From the NCBI RefSeq assembly GCF_007004625.1, contig NZ_VIFV01000004.1, forward strand, positions 121,961 to 185,960: 64,000 nt of DNA, given 5' to 3'. Below are positions 1-8,224 of this stretch, piece by piece. The notes beneath the pieces are model-generated. The model was not told the DNA's origin. It worked only from the letters and a program-made list of their open reading frames with translations, and searched no databases. The position numbers were made by a program, and so were the translations under genes. Origin of the DNA: Planococcus salinarum (lineage in GTDB: Bacteria > Bacillota > Bacilli > Bacillales_A > Planococcaceae). Position 1 is the first letter of the stretch. Every line of letters starts with the position of its first letter.

Positions 1-9
1 TGCTTTTTT

Positions 10-388
10 TTATTGTCTTCTAACTCTTTTGGTTTTAGTGACCACCGGATCCAGCGACGCGGCCTTAAAGAACGCAACCCCCATCAGTATGACCACGACA
101 GAAAACGGCAGGGCGGCAATGATCAGGGTATTCTGCAATCCCTGGGTTCCACCGGAATAGATGACGATGGCGGCTACCGCTGACTGGATAAGTCCCCAGG
201 TGATTTTTACGAGGTTCGGCGGATTGATCATGCCGCCGGTCGTTTGCATACCCCACACGAAAGTGGCCGAGTCCGCAGAAGTGATAAAGAAGATGGCCAC
301 TACGAACAGGGTCATGATCGACATCAAAGTTCCGAGCGGATAATTCTGCAAAACACCGAAAGTTGCGGTTTCCAGGCCAGGCAGAAAC
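10..388 (-). pseudogene. 5'-truncated BCCT glycine betaine transporter (opuD-like C-terminal remnant)
   Basis: Only the last quarter of a BCCT-family betaine/carnitine/choline symporter is present. The reading frame carries the family hallmark ITSADSATFVWGMQT followed by two hydrophobic segments and a basic tail (TKTKRVRRQ). Family members are about 500 residues; about 115 remain. Reading upstream, recognisable BCCT sequence stops at about GLETATFGVLQNYPLG, and ten codons earlier an in-frame TGA closes the frame (near 408). There is no plausible start codon or ribosome binding site. I infer a deletion or rearrangement with its junction near 380-390; an assembly join is the alternative. A complete but divergent BCCT gene lies at 33194. 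Confidence 0.8.
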
Positions 389-555
389 GATGAAATAGAA
401 ATTTTTCATGCGGCAAGTCGACCGGGGGATGAAAAGTGGAGAATGAAGCTTTGCTTTATAATTTGGTTTAGCCTGTTTTCCTCATAAATAAACGCAGATA
501 GCGAAAAAGCCGGCTGGATTTCTGCGGATTTTTTTCGGAAACAGAATAAATAGTT

Positions 556-574
556 ATATTACAGAGTGTAATAT
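556..574. promoter_or_regulatory. Operator-like palindrome upstream of the LysM-3D gene
   Basis: ATATTACA-GAG-TGTAATAT is a perfect 8-bp inverted repeat about 50 bp before the predicted -35 element. The regulator is unknown. A tandem WalR box (two TGTWAH hexamers 5 bp apart) was looked for because yocH-type genes are WalR targets, but no clean match was seen. The rest of the 390-687 intergenic stretch is AT-rich with no gene visible. Confidence 0.35.
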
Positions 575-624
575 ATATCACTTTCACGTAACGTAATTGT
601 TAAATTACAACTGTCGTTTTGTCA

Positions 625-652
625 TTGTCCTGAAATGTTCAGGTGTTATAGT
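625..652 (+). promoter_or_regulatory. Predicted sigma-A promoter for the LysM-3D gene
   Basis: TTGTCC (625-630), 16-bp spacer, TATAGT (647-652). It lies about 35 bp upstream of the AAGGAGGAATT ribosome binding site of the 688 gene. Confidence 0.4.
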
Positions 653-687
653 ATGTCTTGTGTTAGTGAAAAGGAGGAATTTCATTT

Positions 688-1482
688 ATGAAAAAGCAAA
701 TCGTTACACTAACTGCAATCGCAGCTCTTAGTGTAGGCGCGGCAACAACTGCAAGCGCTGATTCAACGTATACAGTCAAATCCGGTGATACTCTGTGGGG
801 CATCTCACAAGAAAAAAATGTGTCTGTTAGTGAGTTGAAAGGTTGGAACGACCTTTCGTCAGATCTTATTTTCCCGAAACAACAGCTTAGCGTAGGGGAA
901 GCAAAAGAAGAAGCAGCAGCAGAGAAATCATCTTATACAGTAAAAAGCGGTGATACGCTATATCGTATCGCAGTAAGCAACAAAATCTCATTGGACGAGT
1001 TGATGAGCTGGAACGGCATCACTGGGCATTTGATCTATCCTGGTGACAAATTGGTAGTCAGCGGCGGAACAGCAGTTTCAGCTCCAAAAGCACCGGCAGC
1101 ATCTACAACACCAACATCAGCACCAGCACCGGCACCTGCTCAGTCAACTGCACCGGCCCAAACTTCAGCACCGGCACCATCATCACAATCCGGTAAAGAA
1201 ATGACGGTATCAGCAACAGCTTACACAGCATTTTGCGTTGGATGTTCAGGAACTACGTATACAGGAATTGACCTGCGTGCGAATCCGAACCAAAAAGTAA
1301 TTGCAGTAGACCCTACAGTAATCCCGCTTGGATCTAAAGTATGGGTTGAAGGCTACGGCGTAGCTATCGCTGGAGACATTGGCGGAGCTATCAAAGGCAA
1401 CAAAATTGATGTATTCATCCCATCACAAGAAGCAGCTCTTCAATGGGGCCGTAAAAACGTAACAATCAAAATCCTAGAATAG
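688..1482 (+). CDS. Exported LysM-LysM-3D domain cell-wall protein (YocH-like)
   Basis: 264 residues. A signal peptide (residues 1-24, cleavage after TASA) is followed by two LysM repeats (about 27-70 and 82-125, each with SGDTLWxIS/SGDTLYRIA and a WN pair), a Pro/Ala/Ser/Thr linker (about 130-170) and a C-terminal 3D domain (about 172-264). The 3D domain has its three aspartates in VIAVDP, AGDIGG and IDVF and resembles the catalytic core of MltA/RpfB-type muralytic enzymes. By family (B. subtilis YocH, YuiC), it is a secreted peptidoglycan-binding autolysin or lytic enzyme. The start is fixed by AAGGAGGAATTTCATT before ATG. It is monocistronic, with its own promoter and terminator. Confidence 0.9.
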   Translation: MKKQIVTLTAIAALSVGAATTASADSTYTVKSGDTLWGISQEKNVSVSELKGWNDLSSDLIFPKQQLSVGEAKEEAAAEKSSYTVKSGDTLYRIAVSNKISLDELMSWNGITGHLIYPGDKLVVSGGTAVSAPKAPAASTTPTSAPAPAPAQSTAPAQTSAPAPSSQSGKEMTVSATAYTAFCVGCSGTTYTGIDLRANPNQKVIAVDPTVIPLGSKVWVEGYGVAIAGDIGGAIKGNKIDVFIPSQEAALQWGRKNVTIKILE

Positions 1483-1498
1483 AATAAACCAGCTACAA

Positions 1499-1530
1499 AG
1501 CCGAGGTGACCATTCCCTTGGCCTTTTTTT
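1499..1530 (+). terminator. Intrinsic terminator of the LysM-3D gene
   Basis: GCCGAGG pairs with CCTTGGC (one G-T wobble) and is followed by seven T residues. Confidence 0.7.
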
Positions 1531-1694
1531 ATGGAAAAAATAAAGAATCACTAATCAGCATCAACATTATTTATAAGAATATTCCGAAAATAAGTGGAAA
1601 TCGGCTGCTTACTTCTATAAACTGAGAGAGAACAAGCTTGTAACACCAGTAGAATCCGTTAATGGGAAAAATATGGACCATAGGAGGATGCAGC

Positions 1695-2168
1695 ATGCCG
1701 ATGAACATTAAAGTGATTGATGATCTGAGTAAAGTGGATGTTTCGAAATTGGTGGAAGAAAGTGAAGCGGAAGGATACAGGTTTCTGCGACGACTGGTCA
1801 CTCAGTACGAAGATGGGACCAACACATTCGATAAAGCAGGGGAAGTACTTTACGGAGTTTGGGATCATACGGGGGAATTGGTGGCAATCGGCGGATTGAA
1901 CAGGGATCCATACTCGGATAAAAGCGGAGTCGGCCGTTTGCGCAGATTTTATATTTCCGAACATGTCCGCCGGCAAGGGATTGGGACGAAGTTATTAAGA
2001 GAGATTTTAAAATACGGAAAAGACCATTTCAATGAAATTGTCGTCCGGACTGATTCTTCTGCAGCGGATGCTTTTTACAGGGCAAACGGGTTTTCCGCTG
2101 ACCTGGGCATGCCCGATGCTTCACACCATATTACTCTCAACAAGGATCTTTCAAAAACAGCAAAATAA
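1695..2168 (+). CDS. GNAT family N-acetyltransferase
   Basis: 157 residues with a GNAT fold. The acetyl-CoA pyrophosphate loop (motif A) reads RRQGIGTKLL around residue 95 and is preceded by the strand LRRFYIS. The substrate cannot be inferred. The ATG at 1695 is preferred over the in-frame codon at 1662 because AGGAGG at 1682-1687 sits 7 nt in front of it. It stands alone, followed by a strong terminator. Confidence 0.85.
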   Translation: MPMNIKVIDDLSKVDVSKLVEESEAEGYRFLRRLVTQYEDGTNTFDKAGEVLYGVWDHTGELVAIGGLNRDPYSDKSGVGRLRRFYISEHVRRQGIGTKLLREILKYGKDHFNEIVVRTDSSAADAFYRANGFSADLGMPDASHHITLNKDLSKTAK

Positions 2169-2175
2169 AATTCCG

Positions 2176-2204
2176 GCTGCCGAGAAGTTTTCGGCAGCTT
2201 TTTT
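2176..2204 (+). terminator. Intrinsic terminator after the GNAT gene
   Basis: GCTGCCGA / TCGGCAGC stem with a 7-nt loop, then a T run. Confidence 0.85.
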
Positions 2205-2360
2205 AACGTTAAAGAATTATTTTGATGACAATCGCCGGATTACGGAAAAATATGGTATCTTGAAAAAAGAACAGCATCCGAATACTTTTCGGTTAATAAA
2301 ATCTTCAGCGGGCAATAAAAATCTATTTCCGCACTGAAAAAACGAGTTGGGAGAGATTTG

Positions 2361-2774
2361 ATGGAAATGTCTAATTGGAAAGGTGCAGCAGCTGTCTGCA
2401 TCAACGACCAGAGCGAGGTATTGATGATATTGCAGGGGCCGCCGGACGAGGAAAAGAAATGGGGGTTGCCGGCAGGGCCGCCGGAAGGGGATGAAACGCT
2501 CGAACAAAGCTGCATCCGTGAATTTGCTGAAGTAACAGGTCTCGAAGCCCGAATTCTCAGACACGCCGGAATCAAAAAAGACAGCTACGATAATGCAGAT
2601 GTTGCAGTGGAGCTGCATTATTTCCTGGTGGAAGTTGTCGGGGGACAGCTTGCGGTACCGGAAGAAGATCCCTGGATCCGTGAAATTGTCTGGCAACCCG
2701 TCGCAAAACTGGACGGGTTGGATCTGGCTGATCCGGGAGAAGCGGAACTGATCAGCTCACTGCTGGAAAATTAG
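2361..2774 (+). CDS. Nudix hydrolase domain protein with altered Nudix box
   Basis: 137 residues with a Nudix fold. The Nudix box is at about residues 42-64: G, five residues, E, seven residues, then REFAEVTGL. In the consensus REUxEExGU the second glutamate of the EE pair binds catalytic metal; here that position is V. The double glycine before the box is also changed (LPAGPPEG). It may therefore be weakly active, or use another metal ligand or a non-hydrolytic role. The start ATG at 2361 follows GGGAGAG. The next gene begins 22 nt downstream, so the two may be co-transcribed. Confidence 0.75.
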   Translation: MEMSNWKGAAAVCINDQSEVLMILQGPPDEEKKWGLPAGPPEGDETLEQSCIREFAEVTGLEARILRHAGIKKDSYDNADVAVELHYFLVEVVGGQLAVPEEDPWIREIVWQPVAKLDGLDLADPGEAELISSLLEN

Positions 2775-2796
2775 AGATCAAACACGGGGGATGGGA

Positions 2797-3963
2797 ATGG
2801 TGGAAAAGTTTGGAAGGGTAATGCAGGCAATTTTTTATTTTGTGTTATTTTTTGGTGTAATAGGAATTCCAGTTCTGCTTTATGTTTTACTGAGCGGAGC
2901 TTTTCATTTAATCGGACTTGTAATCGCAGGGATTTTCACCTTGTGGCTGCTGTATCTTTTTGTGGATATCGACTTGTACAAAAAACAGAACGGCAAAAAA
3001 ATTGCGTCGGGAATCATTGTGTTGTGTTTATTGATCGGCGCTTCGTTCTCTGTTCCTCATTATTACAAGCAAAGTTTCGCACAAGTTGACGGGGAAGTGA
3101 ACCTCGAAGACTACCAACCGTTTACGGACAGCGAAAAATTGGCGCGGCTGAATTCAACGGCAAGTTTCAAAATAGAACATGACTTGCCAAAATTGGATGG
3201 GGCAACGGCACTTTATCCGCTGTATGCCGCTTTTGTGGAAGCGGTTTATCCTGCGGGCGATTACCCTTCTTATGATCCTGTTAACAGCGATGTGGTTTCA
3301 ACGACGACCCGCGAGGCGTATGACCGTCTTTTGGCGGGCAAAACCGACATTATCTTCGTGGCCGGCCCTTCAGCCGGCCATCAGAAAACTGCTGAAGCGA
3401 GAGGCATTGAGTTGGAAATGACACCGATTGGCCGTGAAGCCTTCGTTTTTTTCGTCAACTCGCGAAATGTAGTAGATGATTTGAGCAGCGATGAAATCAA
3501 AAATATCTATGCCGGTGAAGTCACGAATTGGTCGGATGTCGGAGGTAAGAATGACGAGATTCGGGCCTTCCAGCGTCCGGTTGACAGCGGAAGCCAGACT
3601 ACGTTCATCAAGTTCATGGAGGAAACGCCGATTCAGGAGCCGGAAATTGAAGAAATGGCCTCCGGAATGGGCGGCATCATCAGTGAAGTGGCCAGCTACA
3701 GAAATTACAAAAATGCCATCGGCTATACATTCCGTTTTTTCTCGGTGGAAATGGTACAAAACGACAAGATAAAATTGTTGGCAGTCGATGGAGTAGAACC
3801 TTCCATCGAAACAATCCGTTCGGATGAATACCCTTTGTCTGCGGAATTCTATGCCGTAACAGCAGGATCCGACAACCCGAATGTCGGGCCGTTTATCGAA
3901 TGGATCCTGTCGGAAGAGGGGCAGGAATTGGTCGAAAGCACCGGATTTGTCTCCATTGAGTAA
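2797..3963 (+). CDS. Membrane-anchored PstS-like substrate-binding protein
   Basis: 388 residues. Three hydrophobic helices (about residues 8-32, 36-55, 68-88) replace the usual lipobox and anchor an extracellular periplasmic-binding-protein domain (about 110-388). The domain shows phosphate-binding (PBP-like_2/PstS) signatures: LDGATALYPLYAAF, the VDSGSQTTF loop, and the GKTDIIFV strand. It probably binds phosphate or a similar oxyanion, but no pst permease genes are adjacent, so an orphan receptor or sensing role is possible. ATG 2797 has GGGGG 6 nt upstream; ATG 2791 has none in range. Confidence 0.75.
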   Translation: MVEKFGRVMQAIFYFVLFFGVIGIPVLLYVLLSGAFHLIGLVIAGIFTLWLLYLFVDIDLYKKQNGKKIASGIIVLCLLIGASFSVPHYYKQSFAQVDGEVNLEDYQPFTDSEKLARLNSTASFKIEHDLPKLDGATALYPLYAAFVEAVYPAGDYPSYDPVNSDVVSTTTREAYDRLLAGKTDIIFVAGPSAGHQKTAEARGIELEMTPIGREAFVFFVNSRNVVDDLSSDEIKNIYAGEVTNWSDVGGKNDEIRAFQRPVDSGSQTTFIKFMEETPIQEPEIEEMASGMGGIISEVASYRNYKNAIGYTFRFFSVEMVQNDKIKLLAVDGVEPSIETIRSDEYPLSAEFYAVTAGSDNPNVGPFIEWILSEEGQELVESTGFVSIE

Positions 3964-4025
3964 GGATTGAAATGTGGAGAAACGGGTATTTTATGGAGTA
4001 ATATGCCCATAAAGGAGGGGAAGGC

Positions 4026-4181
4026 ATGAAAAAGGAAAAGGAGAATCACGAAGGCGAAAAATTGATTCCTGAAGTCGAGCCCCGACGAGATGCACCGAAA
4101 GAAAAAGAAATGGATCCCATGCCGGATCGGGATCTGGAGTATAAAGAAAACTCCAATGAAAAATACAGGGACCAAAATTGA
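4026..4181 (+). CDS. Small highly charged protein, 51 aa
   Basis: 51 residues, 23 of them D, E, K or R, with no hydrophobic segment and no recognised domain. It starts MKKEKENHEG and ends KYRDQN. GGAGGGG ends 5 nt before the ATG, and an intrinsic terminator follows the stop by 12 nt, so it looks like a genuine small gene. Function unknown. Confidence 0.65.
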   Translation: MKKEKENHEGEKLIPEVEPRRDAPKEKEMDPMPDRDLEYKENSNEKYRDQN

Positions 4182-4193
4182 TATCGACGACAA

Positions 4194-4220
4194 AGCAAGT
4201 CTTGCAGGCTTGCTTTTTTT
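4194..4220 (+). terminator. Intrinsic terminator after the 51-aa gene
   Basis: AGCAAG / CTTGCT stem, 9-nt loop, run of T. Confidence 0.7.
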
Positions 4221-4258
4221 AGATTTCTACTAATGGCGTTCACTGAAGGAGGATAGCC

Positions 4259-5211
4259 ATGCCGAAATATACGTTCAGCCCCGCAGTTTGGCATGAAGAA
4301 ACTACTGATGAAGAAAACACGTTTATTCAGCTGCTGCCGGAAAGCATCCAGAGACATTCCTGGCGGGATGAATGCAGGGAAATGACTGTCAACATCCTTC
4401 ATGCCGATACCACTATTCCAGGCAAAGAGACGATTTGGGGATCGTTGATCTACAAACAGAGCCCCAAAAACAAGAATGACCTGCGGACGCTCCATTTTTT
4501 CCTGTCAAATGAAATTCTTCTAATGAACAAACTCGATTACGAGGAAGACGAAGACATGGACAAGAAAAAGATCCTTCAGCAGATGGACCGGCTGACAGTC
4601 CTGTTGAATTGCTGATGATTCTTCTTGGTGCAATGACAGGCTCACTTTTGCATAAAATTGACGGGTTTGAAGAGCGGCTGCGCAATCTGCTTTGGAAAAT
4701 CAGAATCGAGAATAACAAAAAGACTTTGTCGGAAATCGAAAGCATTCGACACGAAATCCTATTGTGAAAAAATGTCATCTTGGGTTTTATTGAAATGAAA
4801 ATGGTCATGCCCGAAACTTTTGGGAAAAAGATTATAGATGGACCTGAGTTTTACAGGACTTCTGCACGAATTGACCGGATCAGTATGCTGATCAATGCTT
4901 ACGAAGACGAAGTGAATAATATGGTGGACATGGAAAATGTAGTTGCCAATTACCGGGGCAATGAAATTATAAAAACCTTGACGGTACTGACGACACTTTT
5001 CACCCCGGTCATGGCTTTCGGTGCTTTATGGGGGATGAATTTCAGAAACATGCCTGAATTGACTTGGACATTCGGTTATCTGGTCTCCCTCACTATTATT
5101 GTATTATCAACTGCCATTTTATATTATTACCTGAAACGGAAAGGTTGGACCGGAGATATCCTGGAGTCAATAAAAAAAGAAAATACGATAAAAGACAGAC
5201 GTCGGGATTGA
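4259..5211 (+). pseudogene. corA: corA-family Mg2+/Co2+ channel, broken by a frameshift and a stop codon
   Basis: The region encodes a whole CorA-type divalent cation channel in pieces. The N-terminal cytoplasmic part (4259 on) runs to MDRL near 4590, then shifts frame; the next frame continues DSPVELL...GAMTGSLLHKIDGFEERLRNLLW, consistent with loss of one base near 4592. That frame meets TGA at 4765-4767, where relatives have Trp (RHEILLWKN is expected), and continues in the same frame to the stalk, the GMN pore signature (WGMNF) and the last helix. The gene has AGGAGGAT before its ATG. Two independent lesions argue for real decay, though a sequencing error could explain either one. Confidence 0.85.
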
Positions 5212-5350
5212 TGTTCCGCTATCAAAGTTGAACTGGTAATCCATCGGGGCCGAAATTCCGAAAAACTGCTCCGGAGCCAGGGGCAGAAGCACGGGTATTT
5301 CTTAGGTGTTTTTTACATGCAGATCCGGATGGAATATTCTGATTTTCAGA

Positions 5351-5379
5351 TTGACGGTTTCGTGTACTTCAATTAAAAT
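5351..5379 (+). promoter_or_regulatory. Sigma-A promoter of the ABC-F leader transcript
   Basis: TTGACG (5351-5356), exactly 17 bp, TAAAAT (5374-5379). Transcription would start near 5386, a few bases before the leader ORF's ribosome binding site. Confidence 0.7.
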
Positions 5380-5408
5380 AGAAGAAATGAACGAAGGAGG
5401 TGGGTACG

Positions 5409-5546
5409 ATGGATCAAACTGGTAAACGCATGACAGAGTGTCAGGAATATCTCTACATTCTTCATGGCGTCACTTTCACTGGAATCGATGCAAGGGAGGA
5501 GTCTGTCCTTTTTCAGCCAATCGAATCGTGTGAAATTTACCAGTAA
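5409..5546 (+). CDS. Leader ORF (45 aa) of the ABC-F gene
   Basis: 45 codons beginning MDQTGKRMTE and ending SCEIYQ, with an excellent AAGGAGGTG 6 nt before ATG. It begins only about 25 nt after the predicted transcription start, and an intrinsic terminator follows 29 nt after its stop, before the ABC-F gene. This order (promoter, short ORF, terminator, ABC-F or Erm gene) is the known layout of ribosome-mediated attenuation of antibiotic-resistance genes. No known stalling motif is recognised in the peptide. It could instead be an independent small protein. Confidence 0.65.
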   Translation: MDQTGKRMTECQEYLYILHGVTFTGIDAREESVLFQPIESCEIYQ

Positions 5547-5574
5547 GAGACATCTGCCTGTAAACGGAATTCCC

Positions 5575-5604
5575 AAAAGGCATGCGTCCTTGCATGCCTT
5601 TTTT
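5575..5604 (+). terminator. Attenuator-type terminator between leader ORF and ABC-F gene
   Basis: Perfect 11-bp stem AAAAGGCATGC / GCATGCCTTTT with a 6-nt loop and U tract. It sits upstream of the ABC-F start, so unless it is bypassed it would stop transcription of that gene. Confidence 0.8.
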
Positions 5605-5616
5605 GTTTTGGCCGGC

Positions 5617-5644
5617 GTCTCTTCCTGAAAGGAAAGGAAGAGAC
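5617..5644 (+). promoter_or_regulatory. Hairpin sequestering the ABC-F ribosome binding site
   Basis: GTCTCTTCCT (5617-5626) pairs perfectly with AGGAAGAGAC (5635-5644). The right arm contains the AAGGAAG ribosome binding site for the ATG at 5647. The heptamer AAGAGAC also occurs at the end of the leader ORF (5545-5551) and could pair with the left arm in competition, so a switch between two structures is conceivable. Confidence 0.6.
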
Positions 5645-5646
5645 CT

Positions 5647-7281
5647 ATGATTATCAGCCAATTTCAGCAAATACAGTGTCATTTTGCGACACATAAATTA
5701 TTCAATCACATAAAAGGGGGAGTTGCCGAGGGCAAACGGATCGGTCTCGTTGGCCGCAACGGGGAAGGGAAGACCACCTTATTGAACATTCTGGCCGGGG
5801 AGCTGGAAGCGGACGAGGGCCAGGTGACCTGGAAAAAAGGAAGTAAAATCGGGTTATTAAAACAGACCCCTGACGAAGAAGGGAGCCACACGGTATATGA
5901 ATTACTGAGTGCCGTATTCGCCGAGCTCATTAAAATCCAGCAGCAGTTGAAGGAAATGGAAGGACGCATGGAAATTGCCGCCCCTGAGGAATTGGAAGGG
6001 TTGCTGTCCCGTTACGGCAGTGTACAGGATGATTTTATACAGCGTGGCGGCTATGAAATTGATGTCCGGATCGACCAGGTTTTAAACGGACTGAAAATTA
6101 CTCATCTGAAGCTTGAAAGCTGGGATCACCTCAGCGGTGGTGAACGAACCAAGGCCGGCTTGGCAAAACTGCTCTTGCAGGAACCGGATTTGCTGTTGCT
6201 GGACGAACCGACGAATCACCTGGACCTCGAGTCGATTGAGTGGCTCGGTTCATTTATCAGCCATTACAAAGGCACCGTTGTACTGGTTTCACATGACCGC
6301 TATTTTCTGGATGAAACAGTTACCCATATTTGGGAACTGGACCAGGGGGACCTGATTCAATACACCGGCAATTATTCGGCTTATGTCAAGGAGCGGGAAG
6401 CCCGGTTGCTGATTGAGTTCCAGCAGTTCCAGGATCAACAGAAGAAAATTCAGAAGATGAAAGAAACGATCAAACGCCTGAAAGAATGGGCAAACCGTGC
6501 CAATCCACCAAATGCCGGGATGCACCGGAGAGCAAAAAGCATGGAGAAGGCGCTGGCGCGGATCGAAGTGCTGGACCGTCCTGTCCTTTCAAAGGAGCAG
6601 ATGGCGCTCGAGTTTCACTCCAGTGATCGCAGCGGCCGGGATGTCGTCTTAATGGAAGAGGTTTGGAAAGGGTACGGCGACCGAATTCTGTTCCACGACG
6701 CTTCGCTGCATATCCGAGTGGGTGAAAGAGCCGCCATAGTCGGTGCCAATGGAACCGGCAAAACGACTTTGCTCAACCTGATTCTGGGCAACGAAGAAGC
6801 GGATGCCGGCACGATCCGGACAGGCAGCAATTTATCGATTGGCCATTTGTCGCAGCATACGCTTGAAATGGACAATGACCGCAGCATCATCGATGAGTTC
6901 AGAGATACGGTAGCGGTTTCCGAGTTTGAAGCCCGCCATTTACTGGCCAAATTCCTGTTTTTCGGGAACATGGTCTTCCAGCCGGTCCGCCAATTGAGCG
7001 GAGGCGAGCGCATGAGACTCCGGCTTGCGCAATTAATGCATATGAATCATAATTTTCTTGTACTGGATGAACCGACCAATCATTTGGATTTGGAAGCGAA
7101 AGAAGTAATGGAAGAGGCGTTGGCCGATTTCCCGGGCACTATCATCGCCGTTTCCCACGACCGTTATTTCCTGGATAAATTGTTCCCGGTGACCTATTGG
7201 CTGCACGATCAGCAAATTGAGCGTTTTGAAGGGGGGTATTCTGCTGCAAAAGCAAAACGGACACTGGCGGCAGCGGAATAA
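5647..7281 (+). CDS. ABC-F family ATPase (probable ribosome-protection type)
   Basis: 544 residues with two ABC ATPase domains in one chain and no membrane segment, the ABC-F layout. Domain 1: Walker A GRNGEGKTT (about 37-45), signature LSGGERTKAG, Walker B LLLLDEPTNHLD. Domain 2: Walker A GANGTGKTT (about 365), LSGGERMRLR, LVLDEPTNHLD. A charged helical linker (about 255-310, KKIQKMKETIKRLKEW) would reach the ribosomal P/A sites. ABC-F proteins act in the cytoplasm on the ribosome, either relieving antibiotic inhibition or aiding translation. The attenuator-like leader favours a resistance role (macrolide, lincosamide, streptogramin or pleuromutilin classes); the actual substrate cannot be told from sequence. 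Confidence 0.85.
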   Translation: MIISQFQQIQCHFATHKLFNHIKGGVAEGKRIGLVGRNGEGKTTLLNILAGELEADEGQVTWKKGSKIGLLKQTPDEEGSHTVYELLSAVFAELIKIQQQLKEMEGRMEIAAPEELEGLLSRYGSVQDDFIQRGGYEIDVRIDQVLNGLKITHLKLESWDHLSGGERTKAGLAKLLLQEPDLLLLDEPTNHLDLESIEWLGSFISHYKGTVVLVSHDRYFLDETVTHIWELDQGDLIQYTGNYSAYVKEREARLLIEFQQFQDQQKKIQKMKETIKRLKEWANRANPPNAGMHRRAKSMEKALARIEVLDRPVLSKEQMALEFHSSDRSGRDVVLMEEVWKGYGDRILFHDASLHIRVGERAAIVGANGTGKTTLLNLILGNEEADAGTIRTGSNLSIGHLSQHTLEMDNDRSIIDEFRDTVAVSEFEARHLLAKFLFFGNMVFQPVRQLSGGERMRLRLAQLMHMNHNFLVLDEPTNHLDLEAKEVMEEALADFPGTIIAVSHDRYFLDKLFPVTYWLHDQQIERFEGGYSAAKAKRTLAAAE

Positions 7282-7369
7282 TATTTTCTGCTTAAAGCTT
7301 ACTTTGGGCTTTCTTGTGTCATAATAAGGGTATTGTCTATAATTTGATATTGAAGGAGCAGAAAGAAAT

Positions 7370-8131
7370 ATGGCAGCAATTGGTACTATACCATCTACGA
7401 TATCGTTACTCAGCGCGCTTGATCATATAGGCGAAACGATTATGATCGCTGATACGTCTTATAACATCACCTGGATGAATTCGGAAGCCTGCCGTCTGCT
7501 GGCAGAAGTTTCGCCTTTATACGGAATAGATAATTGTGAAGAAATTATTGGCATGAATATGGATTTGTTCCATAAGGTGCCGAAGCATCAAAGAGAAATG
7601 ATGAGTAAGTTAAAGGATATCCACCGTTCACGTATCAATATCCGGGACGAATTTGTTACAGATATCGTAATTACGCCGATTATAGCTGAGGATAGCCGGA
7701 TTGACGGTTATATCATCATGCTGATGGATGTCACAACCCAGGCTGAAGAACAGGCGCGCACCAAAAAGCTCCTCAAGGAATTATCGATACCGATGCTGCA
7801 TATATGGGACAAGACAATTGCGCTTCCGCTGATCGGAGAGTTTGATAAGATGCGTTCCAATGAGTTGATCGCTACAGTGTTGACTGAATGTGCGAACAAG
7901 GACATTGAATATGTATTGGTGGATTTGAGCGGTATTACGGAATTCGAAAATCAGGTCCGCTATCAGATCCAGATGATGACCGATAGCTTGAGCCTTATCG
8001 GCACTTCCTGTATTTTGGTGGGAATCAGCCCGAAACTGGCCATGTCGATTGTTCAGCTCCAAAGCGGAACTCCGACTTTCAGTTCGGCGTATTCAGGATT
8101 GCAGTATATTATGGCTAAACAGAAGGAATGA
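7370..8131 (+). CDS. RsbR-like PAS-STAS protein
   Basis: 253 residues. An N-terminal PAS-like sensor region (about 10-125, with IMIADTSYNITWMNSEA) is joined to a C-terminal STAS domain (about 135-250). The STAS phosphorylation loop is VDLSGITEF, the position where RsbR/RsbS proteins are phosphorylated by RsbT. Family members are subunits of the stressosome, which gates general-stress sigma-B signalling. No rsbS, rsbT or sigB is nearby, so it is an orphan input protein. A second STAS protein lies at 38535. AAGGAG precedes the ATG at usual distance; a terminator follows immediately. Confidence 0.8.
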   Translation: MAAIGTIPSTISLLSALDHIGETIMIADTSYNITWMNSEACRLLAEVSPLYGIDNCEEIIGMNMDLFHKVPKHQREMMSKLKDIHRSRINIRDEFVTDIVITPIIAEDSRIDGYIIMLMDVTTQAEEQARTKKLLKELSIPMLHIWDKTIALPLIGEFDKMRSNELIATVLTECANKDIEYVLVDLSGITEFENQVRYQIQMMTDSLSLIGTSCILVGISPKLAMSIVQLQSGTPTFSSAYSGLQYIMAKQKE

Positions 8132-8136
8132 TTTTG

Positions 8137-8168
8137 CCATTTGCGCTCCCTGCGCAAATGGTTTTTTT
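8137..8168 (+). terminator. Intrinsic terminator of the PAS-STAS gene
   Basis: Perfect CCATTTGCGC / GCGCAAATGG stem, 5-nt loop, run of T. Confidence 0.9.
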
Positions 8169-8224
8169 TATCGGAAAGGGAAAGGGGAAACCGGTTTGAA
8201 GTAAAAAACACATAATGAAATCCA

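Noticed and set aside
540..690. WalR (YycF) box upstream of the LysM-3D gene
   Set aside because: Expected from yocH regulation, but no pair of TGTWAH hexamers with 5-bp spacing was found; only an unrelated palindrome.
2205..2357. Possible short frame between the GNAT and Nudix genes
   Set aside because: No ribosome binding site and it runs through the GNAT terminator.
4046..4495. 149-codon minus-strand frame across the 51-aa gene and corA start
   Set aside because: Antisense to two genes with good ribosome binding sites; crosses a terminator.
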